A stretch of DNA of 6,048 nt, taken from NCBI GenBank assembly GCA_030591405.1, contig JAUVBC010000150.1:1-6048 (forward strand). Reading direction: 5' to 3'. A program made the position numbers and the translations under genes. Each line of letters begins with the position of its first letter. The stretch's first letter is position 1. The notes beneath the pieces were generated by a model, which saw only the letters and a list, made by a program, of their open reading frames with translations, had not been told where the DNA came from and ran no database searches. Of the stretch, positions 1 through 6,006 are shown in pieces. This DNA is from Candidatus Zixiibacteriota bacterium (GTDB taxonomy: Bacteria > Zixibacteria > MSB-5A5 > GN15 > PGXB01).

Positions 1-641
1 GCAAACACAGAGAGTGCCTTGAATAAGGCGCCAGGTATATTTTTGAGAGAAAAAACAATCGAAGTTTTTGCCTTACCTGAGAATTTTATAGGTTTCTGGC
101 TCAATAGTAAAAAGCGAGTGAAATTTGATTTTTCATCCTCAATTGATTTTTTGAGTATTTTCATTTTATGTAGATCGGCCGCAAATGGGGAAGCAATTGC
201 CGCCGAGTCAGTTAAGTTAGATTCGACCAGCATTTTAACCGCTCCGGCGGTGTCATAATATGATACCGGCTTAATATTTTTGTGCTTCTTGAGAAAATTG
301 CGACACTGATCCAAAGCTGCCGGATGAGAATATACTTTTTTGATTTTTCCAAGAGTTGTTTTGGGGGAGGCTATCAGACAATGGACAACTCGAAGCTGAG
401 TTTCTCCAATTACTTTAAGATTTCGTTCAAGGAGCAGATCATAGTTATGATGGATCGATCCAATTAGTGAATTTTCAATCGGAATCACTCCAAAATCGGC
501 AAATCTGTTTTCCACTTTGTCAAATAACATATCAAATGATTCGCAAGGAACTGCCTTTATTTTTCCCTTGATCAGGAGAGATGCGGCAGTTTCGGAAAAA
601 GCTCCTCGTTCGCCCTGAAATGCTATTTTTTTAATCGCCAT
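1..641 (-). CDS. pheA: Prephenate dehydratase with ACT domain (3' end off the window)
   Basis: The enzyme converts prephenate to phenylpyruvate, the committed step of phenylalanine synthesis, in the cytoplasm. Reading the minus strand from ATG at 641 gives 213 residues with no stop before the window edge. The start MAIKKIAFQGERGAFSE matches the family's N-terminal F-QG--GA-SE motif. GVIPIENSLIGSI (about 51-63) and SHPAALDQC (about 105-113) are substrate-domain motifs, and TRF at 175-177 carries the catalytic threonine. SIVFSLKNIPGALFKAL (194-210) opens the regulatory ACT domain with its GAL motif; the later ESRP motif lies outside the window. There is no N-terminal chorismate mutase domain, so this is the monofunctional form (usually about 280 residues). 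An in-frame TAG lies 16 codons upstream with no other ATG or GTG between. There is no clear Shine-Dalgarno sequence before the ATG. The gene diverges from the HNH gene. Feedback inhibition by phenylalanine is expected from the ACT domain. Confidence 0.93.
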   Translation of the reverse strand, partial: MAIKKIAFQGERGAFSETAASLLIKGKIKAVPCESFDMLFDKVENRFADFGVIPIENSLIGSIHHNYDLLLERNLKVIGETQLRVVHCLIASPKTTLGKIKKVYSHPAALDQCRNFLKKHKNIKPVSYYDTAGAVKMLVESNLTDSAAIASPFAADLHKMKILKKSIEDEKSNFTRFLLLSQKPIKFSGKAKTSIVFSLKNIPGALFKALSVF

Positions 642-748
642 ATTGATTTTATCGGGGGCAATAGGTTTTACTTGATAAATTATTTCCTATTTAAATATTT
701 TGTTCCCAAATTCGGTTTCGGTTTAGAAGATCAACAATAATTATTACG

Positions 749-764
749 TTTCAATATCTTGAAA
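749..764. promoter_or_regulatory. 16-bp palindrome, candidate operator
   Basis: TTTCAA-tatc-TTGAAA has perfect 6-bp arms around a 4-bp centre and sits roughly mid-way in the divergent gap. The size and position suit a dimeric regulator that could control either or both genes. Nothing identifies the regulator, and AT-rich DNA makes such dyads by chance fairly often. Confidence 0.25.
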
Positions 765-780
765 GAGAAAATAATAAATA

Positions 781-809
781 TTGACAATTGAGGCTGATAG
801 CCTGATTTT
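781..809 (+). promoter_or_regulatory. Candidate sigma-70 type promoter for the HNH operon
   Basis: A perfect TTGACA -35 box lies at 781-786. At the standard 17-bp spacing the -10 position (804-809) reads GATTTT, which matches TATAAT at only three of six places, so the call is weak. The dyad AGGCT-gat-AGCCT (791-803) fills the spacer, where a bound repressor would block polymerase. If the promoter is real, the leader before the HNH start is about 35 nt. Confidence 0.28.
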
Positions 810-851
810 ACTGTATTGTAGCTGAAGATGATTATTTGACCGGAGAAGCTG

Positions 852-1364
852 ATGTCGATTTTGAATAAAAAAGTGCTGGTATTAAATCAGAATTATGAGC
901 CGATGTCAATCTGTTCTGCCCGACGTGCCTTTCTTTTGATGTATCTTGGTAAAGCCGAAATGATTGAAACTCATAACGGCGTTAAACTCCGCTCAGTTTT
1001 GAATTCGTATTCTTTGCCATCGATAGTAAGACTTGACCGGTATATCAGAGCACCACGCAGGAGCGTTGTTTTGACTCGCAAAAATGTTCTTATTCGTGAT
1101 GGCCATACCTGCTGTTACTGCGGCTCCACCAAGGGACCGATGACTGTCGATCATATTATTCCCAAAAATAGAAAAGGGGCTGACAGCTGGGAAAATCTGG
1201 TTTGTGCCTGTGATAAATGCAATAACAAAAAAGGGGGCAGGACCCTGAAGGCAGCCGGAATGAAATTGCATCGGAAACCGATCCGTCCTAATCATATAAC
1301 TTATATCCAGCGTTTTATCGGCAATGTTGACGACCGCTGGAAACCTTACCTTTTTATGGAGTAG
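852..1364 (+). CDS. HNH endonuclease family protein, role unknown
   Basis: A 170-residue protein with two parts. Residues 1 to about 78 form a conserved N-terminal region: VLVLNQNYEPMSIC, then RRAFLL and GKAEMIE. This is the pattern of a widespread stand-alone HNH family (COG1403/McrA-like). Residues 80-130 are the HNH module: zinc cysteines C87 and C90 (CCYCG), the DH pair D100-H101 in TVDHIIP, N115 in WENL, and a second cysteine pair C120 and C123 in ACDKCNNKKG. All expected metal-binding and catalytic positions are present, so a working metal-dependent nuclease is likely; its target is unknown. The ATG at 852 has GGAG at 842-845, six bases upstream. The gene lies 3 bp before trpS and supplies its ribosome binding site from its own last codons, so the two are probably cotranscribed. 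No methylase or specificity subunit is nearby, which argues against an ordinary restriction system. Confidence 0.88.
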   Translation: MSILNKKVLVLNQNYEPMSICSARRAFLLMYLGKAEMIETHNGVKLRSVLNSYSLPSIVRLDRYIRAPRRSVVLTRKNVLIRDGHTCCYCGSTKGPMTVDHIIPKNRKGADSWENLVCACDKCNNKKGGRTLKAAGMKLHRKPIRPNHITYIQRFIGNVDDRWKPYLFME

Positions 1365-1367
1365 TCG

Positions 1368-2348
1368 ATGAAAGACGAAACTATTTTATCGGGAATGCAG
1401 CCGACTGGTGCCCTTCATATCGGCAATCTTGAGGGTGCGCTAAAAAACTGGGTAAATCTTCAAAATGATTATAATATGTATTGTTGTATTGTCGATTGGC
1501 ACGCCCTTACTGAAAGCTACAAAGACACATCTGTTTTGAAAGAACGGATATATCAGGTGGCGGTTGATTTTCTTGCCGCCGGATTAGACCCCGAAAAATG
1601 CGCTATTTTTATTCAGTCTAATGTTAAGGAACATGCCGAGCTGCATCTGATTTTTTCAATGCTGACGACAGTGCCGACTTTGACTCGTCTGCCGACTTAT
1701 GCCGATAAAAAGGAAGATCTGGGGCTTGACAGTTACGGTTTTCTCGGGTACCCGGTTTTGCAGGCTGCCGATATTTGCGTTTATAGTGCTGATAAGGTCC
1801 CGGTTGGAAAGGATCAGGAAAAACATATTTGGCTGGCGGCTGATCTGGCTAAACGGTTTAATGGTTTATACGGCGAAACACTTCGTGAGCCACAGGTGCT
1901 GTTGACAAAAATTCCGCTGATACCGGGAACCGATGGTCGGAAAATGTCCAAGTCACTGGACAATCATATCATGATTTTGGATACTGAGGAGGTGACGGCA
2001 CAAAAGCTGAAAAGGATGTTTACCGATCCTGATAAACTGAGGAAAAACGATCCGGGCCATCCTGAAGTTTGTCCCGTTTTTGCCCTGCATAATGTTTACT
2101 CTGACAACCCAAATGAAACAATTGCCCCACCTTGCCGGACCGGTGAACTCGGCTGTGTCGATTGTAAAGCGAAATTAATAATTAATCTTAATAATAGTTT
2201 GGGGCCAATTAGAGAAAAAAGGGTTGTTATTGAGAATAATAAAGATTATATCTGGGATGTATTAAACAGTGGTGCGACCAGAGCAAGGGAAAGAGCCGCT
2301 TCCGTGATGGAGTCGGTTCGTTCCGCAATGAAAATGGAATATTTTTAA
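1368..2348 (+). CDS. trpS: Tryptophanyl-tRNA synthetase, probable [4Fe-4S] type
   Basis: A class I aminoacyl-tRNA synthetase that charges tRNA-Trp with tryptophan, using ATP, in the cytoplasm. Its 326 residues are the usual bacterial length. The ATP-binding HIGH motif is HIGN at 17-20, after QPTGAL. The KMSKS loop is complete at 192-196 (GTDGRKMSKSLDN). GYPVLQAADI (127-136) and VPVGKDQ-KH (144-153) are conserved active-site segments. C235, C256, C263 and C266 form C-x20-C-x6-C-x2-C, including GCVDCK. Thermotoga maritima TrpRS binds a [4Fe-4S] cluster through a near-identical pattern (C-x22-C-x6-C-x2-C, from memory), so cluster binding near the anticodon region is inferred. The start ATG is preceded by GGAG at 1358-1361, overlapping the end of the HNH gene. 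scpA follows after 2 bp. I see no T-box or tryptophan-codon leader. Confidence 0.96.
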   Translation: MKDETILSGMQPTGALHIGNLEGALKNWVNLQNDYNMYCCIVDWHALTESYKDTSVLKERIYQVAVDFLAAGLDPEKCAIFIQSNVKEHAELHLIFSMLTTVPTLTRLPTYADKKEDLGLDSYGFLGYPVLQAADICVYSADKVPVGKDQEKHIWLAADLAKRFNGLYGETLREPQVLLTKIPLIPGTDGRKMSKSLDNHIMILDTEEVTAQKLKRMFTDPDKLRKNDPGHPEVCPVFALHNVYSDNPNETIAPPCRTGELGCVDCKAKLIINLNNSLGPIREKRVVIENNKDYIWDVLNSGATRARERAASVMESVRSAMKMEYF

Positions 2349-2350
2349 TT

Positions 2351-3127
2351 ATGGCGTTAGCTCAGGATAATTATACAGTCAACCTTGAGATTTTTCACGG
2401 GCCGTTGGACTTGCTGCATTATTTAATCAGTAGGGATGAAATCGATATTTACGATATCCCGATTGCCCGTGTGGCCCGGCAGTATATGCAGTATATCGAG
2501 ATGATGAAAGTCCTCAATCTTGAATTGGCCGGTGATTATATTCTGATGGCGGCGACCTTGATCAGAATTAAGGCGAAGATGCTTCTTCCTCGCGATGAGG
2601 AGAATGAGGAACTGCTTGATCCTCGTGAGGAACTGGTTGCGGCTCTGCTCGAATACCGCAAGTTTAGAGAGGCCGGAGAGATACTTAAGGATAAAAGATT
2701 GCTTGAAGGGCGCCTGTTTGTTCCATCAGGTATTAACACCGGTATTGAATATAAAGATAAAGTTGTATGTGCAGATAACGCCACTCTTTTTGACCTTTTG
2801 ACCGCATTTAAGGAAACCCTTGACCGGATCAACGAAGAGCAGCATTACGAAATAGCTCCAGAGGAATTATCGGTCGAAGACAGGATCGAGAGAATTTTAT
2901 CAATCCTGGATCAAAGCGAATCGGCCACCTTCAGACAGCTATTTGCCGATATCCCAAGAAAAATTGTCGCGGTAACGACCCTTTTGGCAATTTTGGAATT
3001 GGTTAAGCTGAGAAGGATCAAGATTCGGCAATCACTTCCGTTTTCGGAACTGCGTGTTTATCGTGGTCAGGAGTATAATAGTACACAATCGGTTATGGAA
3101 CAGTTAGAAAGATCACATACTTTATAG
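2351..3127 (+). CDS. scpA: Segregation and condensation protein A
   Basis: The kleisin subunit of the bacterial SMC condensin. It bridges the SMC heads and binds ScpB dimers, helping to compact and separate sister chromosomes. At 258 residues it is a typical length. The N-terminal signature FHGPLDLLHYLI (15-26) and the block LAGDYILMAATLIRIKAKML (59-78), which packs against the SMC neck, are both clear. The middle (about 82-170) is charged and variable. Residues 193-226 (TFRQLF, then LLAILELVKLRRIKI) form the C-terminal winged helix that binds the SMC cap. The start lies 2 bp after the trpS stop. The only purine-rich match (GGA at 2336-2338) is weak and 12 bases away, so translation probably depends on coupling to trpS. 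The adjacent scpB supports the assignment. No smc gene is in the window. Confidence 0.95.
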   Translation: MALAQDNYTVNLEIFHGPLDLLHYLISRDEIDIYDIPIARVARQYMQYIEMMKVLNLELAGDYILMAATLIRIKAKMLLPRDEENEELLDPREELVAALLEYRKFREAGEILKDKRLLEGRLFVPSGINTGIEYKDKVVCADNATLFDLLTAFKETLDRINEEQHYEIAPEELSVEDRIERILSILDQSESATFRQLFADIPRKIVAVTTLLAILELVKLRRIKIRQSLPFSELRVYRGQEYNSTQSVMEQLERSHTL

Positions 3128-3140
3128 ATAGGGGGAATCA

Positions 3141-4091
3141 ATGAATGAAAATGGAAATAGATTACCAATAATTGAGGCGCTAATATTTTCTTCCCCCGAA
3201 CCGTTGCCGACCAGCAAGATCATTAATATTCTCCAGAGTATTACGGCGAGTGAAATTGAAAAAATTGTTACCGAGTTAAATGAAAAATATATGATGAACG
3301 ACGCCTCGTATCGAATCAGGAAAATTGCCAGCGGATATCAGATATATATTACTGAAAATTATGCCGGGTATGTTGAGGAGCTGTTTACGCGGCGGCGGGT
3401 ACAAAAATTAACCCGGGCGATGCTGGAAACTTTGGCTATTGTCGCCTATCGCCAGCCGGTGACCAGAGTAGATATCGAGATGATCCGCGGGGTGTCATCC
3501 GATTCGGCGGTAAGAACTTTATTGGAACGAAAATTTATTACCCTTGCCGGTCGAGCCAAAACAATCGGACGACCACTTCTTTATAGTACAACCGATGAAT
3601 TTTTGAAATATTTCGGATTGAATTCTCTTAAAGATCTGCCTAAGATGGAAGAGATCGAAGAGTTGCTGTCTGCCAGAGAGCCGGAATCACAACAAATGCT
3701 TGCACTTGAATCTACTGCTGAAAATGTTGAGAATAATGAGCAGTCGGAAATTGATATTATCAATGAAAGCAGTGCTTCCGATGATGCTATTGAAAATGTC
3801 AGTGATACCGTTGAAATCGGTGAGACCGGTCAGGATGAATCGGTATCTGAAATAACCGATGAAATTGATATTGTCAATGAAAACAGTGCTTCAGATGATG
3901 CTATTGATGATGTCAGTGATACCGTTGAAACCGCTGATACCGGGCAGAATGATTCGGGATTTGAAGAAACCGATGAATCGAAAGACAACATTATTTCGAT
4001 TACTGAGTATAAAAAAAATCAATTTGGCACTTCTGAAAAAATCGAAGAAAAGGAAGCTGTAGAAGTAACGACAGCGGCAGAAGAATTCTAA
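3141..4091 (+). CDS. scpB: Segregation and condensation protein B with long acidic repeat tail
   Basis: The second non-SMC subunit of the SMC-ScpAB complex; it dimerises through winged helices and binds the middle of ScpA. The ScpB core covers about residues 7-175: IEALIFSSPEPLP at the start, then TRAMLETLAIVAYRQPVTR (91-109), IRGVSSDSAVRTLLERKFI (115-133), and GRPLLYSTTDEFLKYFGL (143-160). All are strong family motifs. ScpB is usually about 180-200 residues; this one is 316. The extra 140 or so residues are rich in Asp, Glu, Ser and Thr, look disordered, and hold two 38-residue tandem repeats (203-240, 241-278) followed by a more lysine-rich end (281-316). The ATG has a strong ribosome binding site (AGGGGG, 3130-3135) and lies 13 bp after scpA. 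The core assignment is secure; a function for the tail is unknown. Confidence 0.95.
   Translation: MNENGNRLPIIEALIFSSPEPLPTSKIINILQSITASEIEKIVTELNEKYMMNDASYRIRKIASGYQIYITENYAGYVEELFTRRRVQKLTRAMLETLAIVAYRQPVTRVDIEMIRGVSSDSAVRTLLERKFITLAGRAKTIGRPLLYSTTDEFLKYFGLNSLKDLPKMEEIEELLSAREPESQQMLALESTAENVENNEQSEIDIINESSASDDAIENVSDTVEIGETGQDESVSEITDEIDIVNENSASDDAIDDVSDTVETADTGQNDSGFEETDESKDNIISITEYKKNQFGTSEKIEEKEAVEVTTAAEEF
3747..3974 (+). repeat. Two 114-bp tandem repeats inside scpB
   Basis: The copies at 3747-3860 and 3861-3974 abut exactly, are in frame and encode 38 residues each. Both begin EIDI and share the blocks SASDDAI and VSDTVE. By my alignment 99 of 114 bases match (87%) but only 26 of 38 residues match (68%). 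Only two of the 15 differences are silent. Acidic or polar character is largely kept while exact residues are not, as expected for a disordered acidic linker that arose by duplication. Confidence 0.9.
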
Positions 4092-4134
4092 ATTTAACGG
4101 GGCAACGTTTGTAACCTATTTTCAAGGTAAGGCA

Positions 4135-4857
4135 TTGTTGATTAGAATTAATAAATACCTTTCTATTTGTGGAGTGATATCACGCCGCGGCGCCGAGCAA
4201 CTAATTAAAAAAAGAAGAGTCACATTGAATGATCTGACCGTAGAGGCTTTGGGAACTATGGTCGATGAATCCAAAGATATTGTCAAGGTCAACGGGATCA
4301 AGATCAGTCCGGTCAGCAAGCTGGTCTATGTTCTTCTGAATAAGCCAAAAAACGCATTGACGACACTTTTTGATCCGTTTGGTCGTAAGACCATCTTATA
4401 TTATATAAAGAACTTAAAAACCAGAATTTATCCGGTTGGTCGGCTTGACTTTGATACCGACGGCGTTCTTTTGATGACCAATGATGGTGAATTGGCCTAT
4501 CGTTTGGCTCATCCCAAATATGAAGTAGAAAAGATTTATCGGGCGGTGGTCAGTGGTACCTTTACATCTGAAAATGGTAAAGCTATCGCCGACGGTATCA
4601 AACTTTCCGATGGTCATATTGGTCGCGCGAAGGTCAAAATTCTTAAAACTGATGGTACAATTTCGAAGGTTATTTTAACTCTGACTGAGGGCCATAAACG
4701 TGAAGTTAAACAACTTCTCAAGGCGGTTGGAACCCCTGTCCGTGATTTATGCCGGGTCGAGTTTGCCGGTTTGAGCAATGGCGGTTTAAAGCCGGGGCGC
4801 TGGCGTTATCTTAATCAAGAAGAAATTAAAAATCTTAAAACTCTGGTTAACCTGTAG
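4135..4857 (+). CDS. rluB: RluB/RsuA-family pseudouridine synthase with S4 domain
   Basis: The enzyme isomerises uridine to pseudouridine in ribosomal RNA. RluB acts on 23S rRNA helix 80 near the peptidyl transferase centre, RsuA on 16S rRNA. Residues about 4-52 form the S4 RNA-binding domain (RINKYLSICGVISRRGAEQLI). LNKPKNALTT (68-77) and DPFGRKT (80-86) are typical of the RluB group. GRLDFDTDGVLLMTNDGEL (102-120) contains the catalytic aspartate D105. EGHKREVKQL (185-194) and LKPGRWRYL (218-226) are conserved C-terminal motifs. There is no ATG near the N-terminus. The start must be TTG at 4135 or the adjacent TTG at 4138; AAGG at 4124-4127 is spaced 7 bases from the first. The 240-residue length is normal. 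The scpA-scpB-rluB order occurs in many bacteria, including Bacillus, and favours RluB over RsuA or RluE. Confidence 0.9.
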   Translation: MLIRINKYLSICGVISRRGAEQLIKKRRVTLNDLTVEALGTMVDESKDIVKVNGIKISPVSKLVYVLLNKPKNALTTLFDPFGRKTILYYIKNLKTRIYPVGRLDFDTDGVLLMTNDGELAYRLAHPKYEVEKIYRAVVSGTFTSENGKAIADGIKLSDGHIGRAKVKILKTDGTISKVILTLTEGHKREVKQLLKAVGTPVRDLCRVEFAGLSNGGLKPGRWRYLNQEEIKNLKTLVNL

Positions 4858-4909
4858 ATCATTCAAAAAATGAATCGGTGTTGATATTAAATGACAATCA
4901 ACTGCAGTG

Positions 4910-5545
4910 TTAAAACGGCAGTGATTCCATGATATATGGATAGAAACAGTCTATGAACTTCAGCCCTTGTTTGGTGGCAAGGTCCAAATCATTTCCGGTA
5001 TCGATGGTCAGCCTGATGATTACGGCGTCGGTCGGATTAAGCAAAATCGAATTTTTTATCAGGTCAAATTTTAGTCCATACTCTCCCCGGATGGAACCGG
5101 ATCTGGTTTCATACCAGTAGAGCATCAGAACCTGTTCAAACTGATCCCGAATCACCGAGTAATTAATAGTTTTTTTGGATCCATCAGGCACAGTTATTTC
5201 AAACGGTTTAATCGTTTCAATATTCCAACCGCTTCCCGGCAGGCAATGTTTTGGTGAATGGATCTGGCTGCCGTATTTTTGTGATTCAAAATAGGCAATA
5301 AAAAGTTGAAATGTTATTTCATCTGAGGATGTGTAAACTCGATTGGTTGTTTTCGTTGCTTTCAAAACTTCAGATGTAAGTTCATTTATGGGATACTCTC
5401 GGCCGAAGTATTTTTCATTAATAACAAGCGGAATTTTAGAAAAATCTGCCATTTTATCCGGCTTTCTTTCGGTGAAACGCAGGGCATTGCCAACCATACC
5501 GCCCAGAACAATAAGAAAAATCGGTAATAAAAGTAGTTTTTTCAT
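4910..5545 (-). CDS. EpsI-family (DUF3485) exosortase-associated protein
   Basis: A 211-residue protein of the EpsI family (PF11984), which accompanies exosortases in Gram-negative bacteria that make exopolysaccharide; it is thought to act outside the inner membrane, but its biochemical activity is unknown. Residues 1-20 (MKKLLLLPIFLIVLGGMVGN) are a signal anchor, with the rest predicted periplasmic. The family hallmark HSPKHCLPGSGW lies at 96-107 with invariant-looking C101. YWYETRSG (143-150) is the second conserved block. The ATG overlaps the exosortase stop in an ATGA (5545-5542), and AAAGGTGATC (minus strand, ending at 5548) is a good ribosome binding site, so the two genes are translationally coupled. 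In some genomes this domain is fused to the exosortase; here it is separate. It converges on rluB with 52 bp between. Confidence 0.88.
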   Translation of the reverse strand: MKKLLLLPIFLIVLGGMVGNALRFTERKPDKMADFSKIPLVINEKYFGREYPINELTSEVLKATKTTNRVYTSSDEITFQLFIAYFESQKYGSQIHSPKHCLPGSGWNIETIKPFEITVPDGSKKTINYSVIRDQFEQVLMLYWYETRSGSIRGEYGLKFDLIKNSILLNPTDAVIIRLTIDTGNDLDLATKQGLKFIDCFYPYIMESLPF

Positions 5546-5988
5546 TTGATCACCTTTTTAAGCATTGTCCCGAAAATCAATAACAAAATAAAAGCGACCA
5601 CAAACACAGATGCACCCATTGTTGAATGAATCGGCTCGGCGGTGACATCGGCTTCAAAAGTGTAAACAATAATCGATGTTATAAAAACGCGGAATATATT
5701 TCCGATCATCGCTATTGGTATCGTTGATAGAAACAGAATTATTTTTCCTGAAAATCTTTTTTGGGTCAGGTAGCCGTAGATTGCACCAAGTGCCAAAAGT
5801 GATATAAGCGACCGAAGGCCGGAGCAGGCCTCGGCAACTTCAAGCGATTGATTTGCCAGATGAATTATATTCCCCTGACGAATTACCGGCATCCCCAGCC
5901 CATCGAGCAAAAAGACGGTTACTTTGCTGGCGAGAAGCTGCATTGGAAAAGTTGCCGAAAAATATATGACATAAGGAATCGGACTCAT
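5542..5988 (-). CDS. Exosortase, C-terminal catalytic half (frame interrupted upstream)
   Basis: Exosortases are multi-pass inner-membrane cysteine proteases/transpeptidases thought to process PEP-CTERM-type sorting signals on exported proteins. From ATG at 5988 there are 148 residues, about half the usual 270-300. The catalytic triad expected for the family is intact: C55 in EACSGLRSL, R100 in GNIFRVF, H121 in PIHSTMG. Hydrophobic segments lie at about 60-74, 83-110 and 125-143. The segment before the catalytic cysteine (MPVIRQGNIIHLAN) also fits. The same frame continues upstream with ILFLLF, then TAA (6007-6009), then 13 more open codons. Exosortases normally have hydrophobic sequence just before the MSPIP-like motif, so ATG 5988 is probably not the original start, and it has no ribosome binding site. 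No PEP-CTERM substrate is in the window. Subtype cannot be assigned. Confidence 0.85.
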   Translation of the reverse strand: MSPIPYVIYFSATFPMQLLASKVTVFLLDGLGMPVIRQGNIIHLANQSLEVAEACSGLRSLISLLALGAIYGYLTQKRFSGKIILFLSTIPIAMIGNIFRVFITSIIVYTFEADVTAEPIHSTMGASVFVVAFILLLIFGTMLKKVIK

Positions 5989-6006
5989 AAAAAGTAAAAA
6001 CAGTAT

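Larger units (their letters stand above)
642..851. other. Divergent intergenic region between pheA and the HNH gene
   Basis: These 210 bp are AT-rich and contain no credible small gene. They must hold the promoters for pheA (leftward) and the HNH-trpS-scpAB-rluB run (rightward). Visible elements are a 16-bp palindrome at 749-764, a 7-bp inverted repeat (751-757 with 778-784) and a 5-bp dyad AGGCT-gat-AGCCT at 791-803. On the leftward strand I find no good -35/-10 pair, no phenylalanine-rich leader peptide and no attenuator. Confidence 0.6.

Noticed and set aside
19..467. Two plus-strand open frames (19-258 and 282-467)
   Set aside because: They are antisense to the clearly recognisable pheA frame, have no family motifs, and are explained by it.
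642..851. Phenylalanine attenuator or leader peptide ahead of pheA
   Set aside because: No short frame rich in Phe codons and no alternative hairpins with a T-run on the leftward strand.
993..1295. Minus-strand 100-codon open frame
   Set aside because: It lies fully antisense to the HNH domain, whose motifs are unmistakable; no ribosome binding site or recognisable product.
2536..2832. Minus-strand open frame of 98 codons
   Set aside because: Serine/arginine-rich shadow of the acidic scpA coding strand.
3581..3763. Minus-strand 60-codon frame across the scpB core/tail junction
   Set aside because: It is the antisense shadow of scpB with serine-rich low-complexity content.
4861..4902. Possible terminator between convergent rluB and epsI
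   Set aside because: Only a 5-bp stem (4861-4865/4871-4875) and a 6-bp AT-rich stem (4880-4885/4897-4902) are visible. No T-run follows on the plus strand; on the minus strand a T6 is about 9 bases past the second stem, too far and too weak to call.
5542..5545. ATGA overlap as a programmed frameshift joining exosortase and EpsI
   Set aside because: epsI has its own good ribosome binding site and a normal signal anchor at its N-terminus, so ordinary coupled initiation explains the overlap.
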